Positions 1-7,147 of a stretch of DNA of 47,390 nucleotides are shown here, piece after piece. The notes below the pieces were generated by a model. It was not told the origin of the DNA and did not search any database. It worked only from the letters and a program-made list of their open reading frames with translations. Both the position numbers and the translations under genes were made by a program. The stretch's first letter is position 1. Every line of letters starts with the position of its first letter. The stretch comes from a virus: IMG/VR virus record IMGVR_UViG_3300048919_000367, positions 1 to 47,390 of that record. The stretch is one strand, 5' to 3'.

Positions 1-252
1 GACAAACAGATGCAGTTAGAATGTTGAGATAAAATCGCGTTTAAGCGAATCAATGTGCTGCTTTAGGCGTAGTGCGCCACAAGTCGCGTTTCAAAGCCGG
101 TGATTTCGATCTGAACACACAAACCGGTCGCACCGGACGCAAATTTGCGAAAACTCCAGAAAGCGGTCACATGGTGAGAAACCATAGCAGACAGGGCAAC
201 CGGGGCTTTTTACATCCCTAGCGTCTTACAACTGTCTGAATTTATGTGGAAA
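1..252. other. Chromosomal flank left of attL, no gene seen
   Basis: This stretch lies outside the attL repeat and is therefore host DNA. On the minus strand it directly follows the displaced 3' part of tRNA-His. I see no convincing reading frame, RNA gene or terminator. The A-rich bases just before 253 give a short T run on the minus strand after the tRNA 3' end, which could act as a weak terminator. Confidence 0.6.
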
Positions 253-299
253 AATGGTACGGTTGAGTGGAGTTGAACCACCGACCTCAGGTGCCACAA
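253..299. repeat. attL: attL: displaced 3' part of tRNA-His
   Basis: These 47 bp are identical to 47264-47310. Read on the minus strand they hold the tRNA-His sequence from the anticodon loop through the T arm and acceptor strand to the encoded CCA. Identity stops at both edges (a252 versus g47263, g300 versus a47311). This is the signature of integration by a tyrosine recombinase into a tRNA 3' half. The integrase gene begins 188 bp away. Confidence 0.95.
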
Positions 300-449
300 G
301 ACTAAGGTTTCACCTACCCTCGTCAACAAATTAACCAGAAATCACGTCAACCAAATATGTTTACATTGATTTCATTGCGTAATTTTCGAATTTCGCAACC
401 TCCCGCATATTCGACACTTACATAATCCACGCCAACATTCTAGATATGA

Positions 450-472
450 GATCGGTATAGGATCGGTATAGA
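450..472. promoter_or_regulatory. Left integrase arm-type sites, tandem pair
   Basis: ATCGGTATAG occurs twice in a row here, and the same tandem pair (22 identical bases) recurs at 47155-47176 near attR, with an inverted partial copy at 47192-47199. Paired copies at both prophage ends, close to the att cores, are what arm-type binding sites of a tyrosine integrase look like. The left pair lies only 16 bp upstream of the integrase start, so integrase binding could also repress its own promoter. The function is inferred. Confidence 0.75.
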
Positions 473-487
473 ATTTGGTGGGTGTAG

Positions 488-2530
488 ATGGCTTCGAAAA
501 CGACCCGGGTTAAGATCGCAAAGGCTCATATCACAGATGCGGCCAAAAAGGCAGAGGCAGGCATGCCGACAGGCGTGATCGAAATCTTCGCAGATGATGC
601 CGTCGCAGGCTTGCAGTTGCGCGTCCAAGGTCAGCGAGCTTTCTGGACGCTTAAGTATGGGACGAGCACGAAAAACGTCGGCGAGGTGTATTCTCCCAAG
701 CCGATGACCCGTGAAGTGCCATCGATCACAGAAGCACGTGAACTTGCAGGAAGCTGCAAGAAGGTTCTGGACAGTGTGCCCGACCTTTTCGACTCCATTC
801 TCAATCGGTATTTCGAAGAGCCGGTTGGTCAGCGCAATTTCGAAGACGCCAGAACAGGCATCCGTCGGAAGGCGATGACATGGACGCTCCAGCAATGCTT
901 CGATTATGTGATCACAGACAGAACGCGAGAGAAGGCTCCGGAGCCTATCGGCGACCTCTATGCCGACGAACTACGTTTGTCGTTGAGACGTCCTCAAATG
1001 AAGGACGTTCTCGCCAAGGCTGCAGTCGAATTGTCGCGTGGAGATTTCGATGCCGTCCGTGAGGGTATTCGGGATAAAAGTGGGGTTTCTCCAGCTAATA
1101 AAACCTTGTCGCACGTCAGGATGGTTCTCGACTACTGCATGCGTAAAGCCTCTAAGGATTCCGGGCTCGATCACCGTGACGAGTGGTGGAAGCTGATCGA
1201 GAATGCGGGCAAGGTCAAAAAGCGGAACCGAATGCCAACCGTCGATGACATTGCTAAAATTCTGGTGGTTGCTGAGGAGTATTTGGAAAAGCCACTGCCG
1301 GGTCGAACGGACGGCAAGCACGGTGTACGGCCAAACGTCTATGCAGGCCTGTGGTGGCTGGTGCTCACCGCACAGCGTACCTATGCCGCCCTGCATTTGC
1401 CTCGTCATAGCTTCTTCCAGGACAAGAGCGGTGAAGCGCCAACGCCAGAGTGGTATCTGGCAGCGTGGCCTGACGAGGTCGTTAAGACGGAGGAATTCAT
1501 CTTACCTATTCCGCCACGTGTTGTTGCTCATATGAAGCCGCTGATGGAGGCCGCAAAGACTGATGGCAGCCAATGGGCCTTCCCTTCAGAGCGTGGCTCT
1601 GCGGAAAATGATATCGCGCTGGCTTCTTCTGCCGTCCGTCAGTTCCTTCAACGCCTCCGGGCCAAAGACCCTTTGATGAACAAGGATGGCAAGCGAAATC
1701 CGGCAGCCATCGATTTCTTCGAGAAATTGGACGTACCATGGTGGTCGCCACATGATCTTCGCCGCGCAATCGGTAAGGTTTTGGACAAGGCAGGCATTCC
1801 TGGCGGCTCTTCTGCAGTCCTCGCTCACAAAGTCAAAATGCCCGACCGTCCGATGAACGACCGCGAACGCGCAGCTTGGGCGGAACAGCACGTCGAGGAT
1901 ATAACGAGGCAGGCTTACCACGATCCGATCCATATGAATCTCAAAGCTAAGGCAATGGTTGTCTGGACAGACGCGATCCTGGATAGGTACGAAGAACTTT
2001 CACCTCGTGCTCAGGCCAAAATCCAAGAGCAGAAGCGGCTCCAGCGAGCAAAATTCATCTTTAAAGATGCGCTTTCGGTTGCACGTTCACGTGACGCTGC
2101 GCTTCTTACCATTCAGCCATTGATCGAGGCTCAGAAAGCAAAAATCGCGATTAACGAGCGCATGATTGAGAAAATGATGGCTGAAAAGCCTGCACCTCTT
2201 AAAGATATCGCTTTTGCTCGCGAAGTGCTCGAAGACCACCAGAATGAGCTGGATCGGCTCGTTCAGAATCCTGGTCAGACCTTGATCAAGCCGAGCGAAG
2301 ATACCCGCTCACAAGGCTTGGACGCGATTATGAACCCTGGTTTTTCGGATTATGATTTCCGATCTGAAGCGCCTGAATATTCCGAGCTTCGTGATCGATA
2401 CATCGTGGGAAGCATCTCCTTGCAGGAATTCCAATCAATCCTGGCAGATAAGTACGGCTACGATTTCTCGATGGAAACGATGAGCATGTATCTGCCTGGC
2501 CTGACTGCTGAAGCCTTTGAAATTGCTTGA
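488..2530 (+). CDS. int: Tyrosine-family site-specific integrase, long form (680 aa)
   Basis: This enzyme catalyses integration and excision between attP and the tRNA-His attB. The catalytic set of tyrosine recombinases is visible: Arg297 in AQRTYAAL, His422-x-x-Arg425 in SPHDLRRAIG, and Tyr477 in RQAYHDP. The N-terminal ~290 residues should hold the arm-binding and core-binding domains. About 200 residues follow the tyrosine, rich in charged helical sequence (roughly 505-590 looks coiled-coil-like), which makes it longer than the usual 350-450 aa phage integrase. The ATG at 488 lies just after the arm-type repeats. No separate excisionase is recognised; the GcrA-like gene downstream or a small right-end gene could supply directionality. 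Confidence 0.93.
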   Translation: MASKTTRVKIAKAHITDAAKKAEAGMPTGVIEIFADDAVAGLQLRVQGQRAFWTLKYGTSTKNVGEVYSPKPMTREVPSITEARELAGSCKKVLDSVPDLFDSILNRYFEEPVGQRNFEDARTGIRRKAMTWTLQQCFDYVITDRTREKAPEPIGDLYADELRLSLRRPQMKDVLAKAAVELSRGDFDAVREGIRDKSGVSPANKTLSHVRMVLDYCMRKASKDSGLDHRDEWWKLIENAGKVKKRNRMPTVDDIAKILVVAEEYLEKPLPGRTDGKHGVRPNVYAGLWWLVLTAQRTYAALHLPRHSFFQDKSGEAPTPEWYLAAWPDEVVKTEEFILPIPPRVVAHMKPLMEAAKTDGSQWAFPSERGSAENDIALASSAVRQFLQRLRAKDPLMNKDGKRNPAAIDFFEKLDVPWWSPHDLRRAIGKVLDKAGIPGGSSAVLAHKVKMPDRPMNDRERAAWAEQHVEDITRQAYHDPIHMNLKAKAMVVWTDAILDRYEELSPRAQAKIQEQKRLQRAKFIFKDALSVARSRDAALLTIQPLIEAQKAKIAINERMIEKMMAEKPAPLKDIAFAREVLEDHQNELDRLVQNPGQTLIKPSEDTRSQGLDAIMNPGFSDYDFRSEAPEYSELRDRYIVGSISLQEFQSILADKYGYDFSMETMSMYLPGLTAEAFEIA

Positions 2531-2565
2531 GCTATACGAGGTTTTCGGAACCTGTATAGCTCAAG
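2526..2565. terminator. Long hairpin spanning both stop codons of convergent genes
   Basis: CTTGAGCTATAC (2526-2537) and GTATAGCTCAAG (2554-2565) form a perfect 12-bp stem. An inner AGGTT/AACCT stem extends it, with TTCGG between. It covers the stop codons of the integrase (2528-2530) and of the minus-strand gene ending at 2561. No U tract follows on either strand, so it is not a classical intrinsic terminator. It may act as a bidirectional transcription barrier or an mRNA 3'-end stabiliser. Confidence 0.6.
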
Positions 2566-2926
2566 GCGCACCACTAACAGGCGTGCGTCGTCCACCTAAG
2601 CTGCCACCTACCGTTGACGTTGCGATCTCTCGGAACGCGTTGCTATCCTTACATTCCTCACAAATTCTATTTCCGATCCATTCCGAAATCATCGGTGACC
2701 GACACGTCAGGCAGGGTCGATCTCGCTGTTTCGAAGGATCGAAGTCAGTTGATGAATGAATGTTACGGTACTGCAGTTTGATCCTCGTCGCCTTCGTTGC
2801 GACTGAGCTTTTTGTGCGCGCCATCACCTTGCAGATATCAGAAATAGAATGTCCCGCTTTCGCCAAGTCTATCAGCTTCTGGGTTTCAGACTTCGTCCAT
2901 TCCGCTCGTTCAATCCTTTGTTCCAT
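2561..2926 (-). CDS. GcrA-like DNA-binding protein with zinc ribbon
   Basis: Residues ~8-53 (EWTKSETQKLIDLAKAG, then SISDICKVMARTKSSVATK) match the layout of the GcrA/SANT-like helical DNA-binding domain: a tryptophan, a 'W..e....L..l...G.S...I' helix and a recognition helix. Four cysteines at 72, 75, 89 and 92 (CLTC and CEEC) form a probable zinc ribbon where cellular GcrA has its sigma70-contacting region. GcrA proteins of Alphaproteobacteria regulate transcription at GANTC-methylated promoters. This 121-aa version may be a phage-adapted regulator. It is convergent with the integrase and divergent from 2998, with an inverted repeat between the divergent starts. Confidence 0.6.
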   Translation of the reverse strand: MEQRIERAEWTKSETQKLIDLAKAGHSISDICKVMARTKSSVATKATRIKLQYRNIHSSTDFDPSKQRDRPCLTCRSPMISEWIGNRICEECKDSNAFREIATSTVGGSLGGRRTPVSGAP

Positions 2927-2934
2927 GGTATTCT

Positions 2935-2959
2935 CACACTCATCTCTTCCATGAGTGTG
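2935..2959. promoter_or_regulatory. Inverted repeat between divergent genes, likely operator
   Basis: CACACTCAT and ATGAGTGTG form a perfect 9-bp inverted repeat with a 7-nt spacer. It lies between the start of the minus-strand GcrA-like gene (2926) and the plus-strand gene at 2998. The position suits an operator for divergent promoters, possibly bound by the GcrA-like product. A degenerate CCGTCGGC element follows at about 2969. Confidence 0.45.
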
Positions 2960-2997
2960 CAGGCTAAACCCGTCGGCTTCAAAAGGAATTTTGTCCT

Positions 2998-3327
2998 ATG
3001 TCAGCGTTTAAATCTGAAAGGGTCCGGGAAGATTATAAAAAGGATATCCAGCTGATCCGCGACCGGCATTGTGACGAGGTGATTATCGATTGGATCGAGC
3101 GCTACTATGCGTCACCAGACGTCGACAGAGATGATGTCATGGAGGCGCTGCAGATCGACTATATCGGGACATTTTACGAAATGATCAGAGCTTACGATGT
3201 GGCGCAACCTGAGCCTGATCCTGTCGAGGAAGCCAGGCAGGAAGAAATGATGAGGCTGCTATTGGCTGGAGAAAAGGTGCCGGAAAACCTTAGAATTCCG
3301 GCAACCTGGAAGCGGCAAGTGAACTGA
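2998..3327 (+). CDS. Hypothetical acidic protein (109 aa)
   Basis: No family is recognised. The predicted protein is charged and helical, with a proline/glutamate-rich linker near residue 70 (PEPDPVEEARQEE) and no membrane segment. The start ATG has an AAAGGAAT ribosome site shortly upstream. It is a single plus-strand gene facing the minus-strand operon, from which it is separated by a bidirectional terminator. It may be a small early regulator, but nothing in the sequence shows this. Confidence 0.6.
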   Translation: MSAFKSERVREDYKKDIQLIRDRHCDEVIIDWIERYYASPDVDRDDVMEALQIDYIGTFYEMIRAYDVAQPEPDPVEEARQEEMMRLLLAGEKVPENLRIPATWKRQVN

Positions 3328-3347
3328 AAAACGGTTAGGTTCAACCG
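3326..3347. terminator. Bidirectional rho-independent terminator
   Basis: CGGTT (3332-3336) and AACCG (3343-3347) pair around a 6-nt loop. On the minus strand the stem is followed by a run of five T (AAAAA at 3327-3331), and on the plus strand by CTTCTATTTTTG. It sits between the convergent genes ending at 3327 and 3351. Confidence 0.65.
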
Positions 3348-3350
3348 CTT

Positions 3351-4349
3351 CTATTTTTGTTTTCCGCTCATTATCAGCTCGATCTCAGCGATAATTGCAT
3401 CACGCTTGATTTCATCAATTGTCGCCATCGAGCGCGGATGTTGAATGGCGATCTCGTATCCCCGCTGGCGAAGCTGGAATTTGATTTCGTGATATCGGCC
3501 GATTGTATGGTCGATCTCAATAAGTTTTTTGCGGAGATCGGCCAGCTCTTGATCTGTGCCGTCGAGAACGAGGTCTGGCGACAAGAATGGCTTGAATTCG
3601 AGTTCCATCTGCTTTGCGTGGTCCATACTCAGGCCTTCGTCGAGCCCGAGTTCCTCATCGGTCCAGGTGTATCGACCGATGAAATTTTCTGGCCACTCGG
3701 CGACGCTGCCGTCCGAATTCAACTTTTGGCGATCCGGATCAAAAATGGTGCCGTCCTCCGCTCGCGGCTCGCCGACAAGATGCTTATGGCGGTCACAGAG
3801 AGTTGCTACGTGTCCGCCCCACCTCAATCGACCCGGCTGTCCACATTCCTGGCAAGTCCGCAGACTTTTCCGTCGCGCACGTTCACGGACCCGGGCCAGC
3901 CAGTATGTCTGCAAAGGCGTTGTCGTGAACTGGCTGATATCCGTGAAAAGCCTAAGGGAACCGAATTTTTCCTTGCCCCACCTCAGGTGGACTTTCCATC
4001 CATCAGCCTGCCACAGCCGAAGTTGATCGCAAAATTCCTTCGCAATTCCGATCCATCCTGGCCCGAATTCCAATCCTCGTGCAGCAGGCCCATGGTCAGA
4101 TTCATAGACGTCAGCGTAATCATTTTTGAATTTCTCGTGCCGTCGGCGATGGAATTCCTCCTTAAAGATTTCGACGTCGTTTTCGGAAAAGCACAAGCTA
4201 TCGATTACCTCAGGCAGACTCTTGCTATGATAGTGGTCCGCAATTGTGTTCGGACGGATATCGCCGACGTCTATGATGTGCCAGATCGAGTGCGCCTTGA
4301 TGTTGAGCAGCTTCGCAAATTCAAGGAATGTGTAAGTTTTCTCGGTCAT
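3351..4349 (-). CDS. Zinc-ribbon paralogue 4 of a tandem family (332 aa)
   Basis: Fourth and last member of a four-gene paralogous array. The shared core is FGPGWIGIAKEFCDQL, then WGKEKFGSLRLF, about 30 residues, then CQECGQPG and a CDRH end, predicting a zinc site made of CxxC plus CxxH. This member adds about 95 N-terminal residues (TFLEFAKLLNIKAHSIWHII looks helix-turn-helix-like) and a long C-terminal helical region. The start was set at MTEKTY because its ATG overlaps the TGA of the upstream gene (ATGA), with GGAG about 10 nt before it. The function is unknown. Similar patterns occur in hypothetical proteins of many proteobacterial phages (from memory, not searched). Confidence 0.75.
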   Translation of the reverse strand: MTEKTYTFLEFAKLLNIKAHSIWHIIDVGDIRPNTIADHYHSKSLPEVIDSLCFSENDVEIFKEEFHRRRHEKFKNDYADVYESDHGPAARGLEFGPGWIGIAKEFCDQLRLWQADGWKVHLRWGKEKFGSLRLFTDISQFTTTPLQTYWLARVRERARRKSLRTCQECGQPGRLRWGGHVATLCDRHKHLVGEPRAEDGTIFDPDRQKLNSDGSVAEWPENFIGRYTWTDEELGLDEGLSMDHAKQMELEFKPFLSPDLVLDGTDQELADLRKKLIEIDHTIGRYHEIKFQLRQRGYEIAIQHPRSMATIDEIKRDAIIAEIELIMSGKQK

Positions 4350-4795
4350 TCGCCACTCCAATGCTCATCACAGCGGACTCGCCGCCACCGTTCCTGTTTC
4401 GTTTTCCCAGGCTGACCGCAGTGCCAACATGTGACTAGGCAGAGATCACGAGCACGTCGCTCGATTGCATCAACGTCAGATTTTTGGTCGCCGGAATACA
4501 GATACGCAACCCTCAACTCACCCCATTTTTCGTGAGCAGCGAGAAAACCGAGGCCTTCGATTTCTGCGAATTCCTTAACCAAATCGTCGAGGATCGGATG
4601 CCATCCAGGGCCGACATAATACGCCTGTCGAGCACGTTCCAAGTCGCCATCGTAGACAGCTGCGCGCTTGCGAGCTTCGACCATTCGGTCGTGTGCTGCT
4701 TTCATAAGCGCGGATTTTGAACGGTCACCTGAACGGCTGTTGATCATCTTCTGGACGACAGCTGACATCTGTTCTTGGCTTACTTTGTCGCTCAT
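4346..4795 (-). CDS. Zinc-ribbon paralogue 3 of a tandem family (149 aa)
   Basis: Third copy of the array. A helical N-terminus of about 60 residues precedes the family core: YYVGPGWHPILDDLVKEF, EKWGELRVAYL, then CWHCGQPG and CDEH at the C-terminus. The protein ends directly after the zinc motif. The start MSDKVSQ overlaps the previous stop by ATGA (4792-4795), with GAGGGGAT as ribosome site. Overlaps on both sides indicate translational coupling and co-expression with its paralogues. No enzymatic motif is visible; nucleic-acid or protein binding through the zinc ribbon is the simplest guess. Confidence 0.75.
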   Translation of the reverse strand: MSDKVSQEQMSAVVQKMINSRSGDRSKSALMKAAHDRMVEARKRAAVYDGDLERARQAYYVGPGWHPILDDLVKEFAEIEGLGFLAAHEKWGELRVAYLYSGDQKSDVDAIERRARDLCLVTCWHCGQPGKTKQERWRRVRCDEHWSGE

Positions 4796-5265
4796 TTCGA
4801 TCCCCTCCGCTCTTGCCATTCCAAGAAATGCTGATCGCAACAAGTTTTGTACCAGCCGTCCAACACCCGCAAACCACCAGGTTCACCGCACACTTCACAA
4901 GTGTGATTGGCTTGGCCGACTGTTTGCTCACGGACGATGCTGATCATTTTCTGAGCAGCTGATGGCTCCGGAGGTTCGATGTCTTCGACCCATCCCAAAC
5001 CGTCGTTGTCCGGCCGTTGATTTGTTGAAGGTCGCACATAGATACGCAGCTCACCGAATTTTTCTTTCGCTTGCCTCACAAACCACATCCCGGTCTCGCC
5101 ATGGCGTCGCAGGCCTTCGTGCAATTGCTCGCAAAACTCGATAAATAGCAGCCGCCAGCCAGGCCCAATAGTGATCAAGAATTGCCAGTCCAGGTCGGTG
5201 TTGTCAGGATCGAAAAGGTCGGCATAACGCTCACGGATATAAGCGACGTATTCATCATGCGTCAT
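4792..5265 (-). CDS. Zinc-ribbon paralogue 2 of a tandem family (157 aa)
   Basis: Second copy and the cleanest example of the core: TIGPGWRLLFIEFCEQL, AKEKFGELRIYVRP, a helix of about 35 residues, then CEVCGEPGGLR and CCDQH. The start is placed at MTHDEY (5265) because an AGGAGG ribosome site lies about 12 nt upstream; the longer frame would run into the preceding gene. The last codons of paralogue 1 overlap it by 11 bp. The upstream half (EYVAYIRERYADLF) is a short amphipathic helical leader. Confidence 0.75.
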   Translation of the reverse strand: MTHDEYVAYIRERYADLFDPDNTDLDWQFLITIGPGWRLLFIEFCEQLHEGLRRHGETGMWFVRQAKEKFGELRIYVRPSTNQRPDNDGLGWVEDIEPPEPSAAQKMISIVREQTVGQANHTCEVCGEPGGLRVLDGWYKTCCDQHFLEWQERRGSK

Positions 5266-6025
5266 CGCCCATGTCCTCCTTTCCTGCTGCCAAACTGGCC
5301 TCATCAGACTGCCATTCAGCGTTTTTGATAATGTCCTGAATCTCGAATTGGGTTGCCGGATCGGCTTTGTCGCAGCGTGCACTCAGGAAAAGCTGACCCT
5401 CGGAATCCATGATTTTGGTGACGAATACTTTCCCGGCCAGACCACGTTCCTCGACGATTTTTTTGATGTCGCTCAAAGCTTTTCGGAGGATCGGCAGGTT
5501 GTGATCACCGACTTGGATCGATGCGACCGAGAACGGCATGAAAAGAGAAGACATCTCGTCACGCAGGCGAACACGCTCGTCGACTGCTGCAGCTTGGGCA
5601 TGGAGCTTGGCTTCAGCAGATTCCTTATGCTCCTGGCAGAATGCCTGCTGACGACGTTCGTCCTGATATTTCAGAATGCCTGCCGATGGCTGTCCGCAGA
5701 CTTCACAGACATGCTGAGAAGCCTGATTAAATTGACCGACGATCTGCATCAGACGATGCGACATTTCAGGCGTCCAGTCGCCGGTTGGCCAGACCGGTCG
5801 CACGTAAAGCATGTGGCTCGGCCACTGATAATGCCGCCAGTCGACAGCTACCATTTTAATGTGCTGATCGAGCGGCTGATGACCCGGCATCATTTTCTGC
5901 AGATCGCGGAAATCGCAGAAGAGTTCGTTGACAATCCCGAGCCATCCGTCCGGCAGTGCCAGAAGCCTGACGTCTGCATAATGTGGAAATGCTGCGATCA
6001 GTTTATCTACGACGATCCTCTTCAC
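5255..6025 (-). CDS. Zinc-ribbon paralogue 1, most diverged (256 aa)
   Basis: First and most diverged member of the array. LPDGWLGIVNELFCDFRDL corresponds to the GPGW block and HMLYVRPVWP to the KFGxLR block, which has lost the KFG residues; CEVCGQPSAG and CQEH are the zinc ligands. A C-terminal extension of about 110 residues (helical, then a beta-rich segment including GKVFVTKIMDSEGQLFLSAR) is unique to this copy. It starts four bases inside the phosphoesterase gene (ATGA at 6022-6025). Retention of the cysteines despite loss of the middle motif suggests that the zinc site is the constrained part. Confidence 0.7.
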   Translation of the reverse strand: MKRIVVDKLIAAFPHYADVRLLALPDGWLGIVNELFCDFRDLQKMMPGHQPLDQHIKMVAVDWRHYQWPSHMLYVRPVWPTGDWTPEMSHRLMQIVGQFNQASQHVCEVCGQPSAGILKYQDERRQQAFCQEHKESAEAKLHAQAAAVDERVRLRDEMSSLFMPFSVASIQVGDHNLPILRKALSDIKKIVEERGLAGKVFVTKIMDSEGQLFLSARCDKADPATQFEIQDIIKNAEWQSDEASLAAGKEDMGDDA

Positions 6026-6561
6026 GACACGACCTCCGCATCACGCATCGCAGCCGTCAGCGTTTGGAAAGTGACAGGCGCATAGCCAAGATCGTAACAA
6101 TCGACACCGCAATCACGAGATCGGCCATATGCAGGCAGACGACCATGCGAATGACCATAGAGATGCCAGCTGCCGTGCACTGATGCCGCCCACGTACGCA
6201 TCGCATAGTGGTTCAGGATGATGCGATCACCGTCGATTTTTGTTTCCGCATAATGCGTCGGAGGCTGATCCCAATCGAGATGGCTAATGGACTTCCGGAT
6301 AGAGCCATTGTGCAAATCGTGATTGCCCAAGATCAGACGCTTTCGGCCATTGAGACGGTCGAAAATCTGTTTCGTACGAGCTTCGTCATGTGAACTGAAA
6401 TCACCCAAATGCCAGACGATGTCGTGTGGTTTGATAACCGAATTCCAAGCGTCGACGATAAACTGATCCATCTCGTCCGTCGAAACGAACGGGCGGAATT
6501 GCAGCATCAACTGGTGGCCAAAATGGGTGTCAGCAGTGAAATATTGTTGGATGAACGCCAT
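6022..6561 (-). CDS. Calcineurin-like metallophosphoesterase (179 aa)
   Basis: All signature motifs of the small bacterial/phage calcineurin-like phosphoesterases are present in order: Asp11-x-His13 (TADTHFGH), Gly-Asp54 (HLGDFSS), Asn80-His81-Asp82 (LGNHD), His118 (LNHYAM) and GHSH at 136-139. Such enzymes bind two metal ions and cleave phosphodiesters or phosphomonoesters; the natural substrate here cannot be read from sequence. The gene is followed by the four zinc-ribbon paralogues with a 4-bp overlap. AAAGGAC precedes the ATG. An elaborate structured leader lies 20 nt upstream. Confidence 0.88.
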   Translation of the reverse strand: MAFIQQYFTADTHFGHQLMLQFRPFVSTDEMDQFIVDAWNSVIKPHDIVWHLGDFSSHDEARTKQIFDRLNGRKRLILGNHDLHNGSIRKSISHLDWDQPPTHYAETKIDGDRIILNHYAMRTWAASVHGSWHLYGHSHGRLPAYGRSRDCGVDCYDLGYAPVTFQTLTAAMRDAEVVS

Positions 6562-6580
6562 CCAGAAGTCCTTTCAAGTC

Positions 6581-6645
6581 GCAATAAATCCTCCACTTCC
6601 GGCGAAAGACCGGAAGACGATGCGGCGGCATCATAGATTTATTGC
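6581..6645 (-). promoter_or_regulatory. Three-way-junction RNA leader upstream of the phosphoesterase
   Basis: GCAATAAATC (6581-6590) and GATTTATTGC (6636-6645) form a perfect 10-bp outer stem. Inside it are two further perfect hairpins: CTTCCGG/CCGGAAG (6596-6602 and 6610-6616, 7-nt loop) and GATGC/GCATC (6619-6623 and 6628-6632, 4-nt loop). Only a few bases are unpaired. The element ends 19 bp before the start codon at 6561 and leaves the ribosome site free. It resembles a folded cis-regulatory RNA or a cruciform, but matches no riboswitch class I know. A 12-bp palindrome CCTTCATGAAGG lies at 6651-6662. Confidence 0.55.
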
Positions 6646-6706
6646 GAAGGCCTTCATGAAGGTGGCTCCATATTGAGCGGGTTGGCGTTGATGGAAATGT
6701 AGGTCA

Positions 6707-6732
6707 GGTACCGTGCTTTGTAAAGCGGTACC
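6707..6732. terminator. Intercistronic hairpin with GGTACC ends
   Basis: GGTACC, a 2-nt bulge, then GCTTT-GT-AAAGC and GGTACC make an almost complete 11-bp stem with a 2-nt loop. On the plus strand TTTT follows. It lies in the minus-strand operon between the gene ending at 6749 and the phosphoesterase, so it may attenuate or process the transcript rather than end it. Confidence 0.4.
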
Positions 6733-6748
6733 TTTTCAATAAGTTAGA

Positions 6749-7147
6749 TCAGGCAGCATTGACCTTCTTCGGTTTCGGTGACGGTGGCACGTAATCGATG
6801 AAACCGCGCATTGTGTTTGTGATTGAGTTATCGATGTTTTGTAGTGGTAAATTGTCGAAGGCATTTCCGAGCAGGTAAAAATAACCGGGCTGCCTTGTTT
6901 CGTATCTTGTGCGGCCGAGGTGAATGATAGCCTCGGATACGACACCACCACATTTCTGGTCCACGCGATGTATAAGTGGATAATCAATGCGTAGATATTT
7001 AGCGAACGAGGCAGCCAACTTCGTCATACGCTCGGACGTCTCGTAGAGAGGCATCGATTCAACTTGCTTGAAAAAGCGCTTGCTCTCAGCTTGCATCTCT
7101 TCCGAATGCACAAACCGCCAGCTCGGCAGAACAGACTGAAGGCTCAT
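6749..7147 (-). CDS. Hypothetical protein (132 aa) coupled to Rep
   Basis: No family is recognised. The protein is mainly helical (PSWRFVHSEEMQAESKRFF) with a C-terminal proline/lysine tail (PPSPKPKKVNAA). The start MSLQS at 7147 was chosen because its ATG overlaps the Rep stop codon (ATGA at 7144-7147) and GGAGG lies just upstream. The coupling suggests co-expression with the replication initiator. It could be a replication accessory or copy-control protein by position only. Confidence 0.65.
   Translation of the reverse strand: MSLQSVLPSWRFVHSEEMQAESKRFFKQVESMPLYETSERMTKLAASFAKYLRIDYPLIHRVDQKCGGVVSEAIIHLGRTRYETRQPGYFYLLGNAFDNLPLQNIDNSITNTMRGFIDYVPPSPKPKKVNAA

Noticed and set aside
3357-4415. 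352-codon plus-strand open frame opposite the fourth zinc-ribbon paralogue
   Set aside because: It is antisense to a gene with clear paralogues and conserved cysteines; no ribosome site and no protein-like domain pattern.
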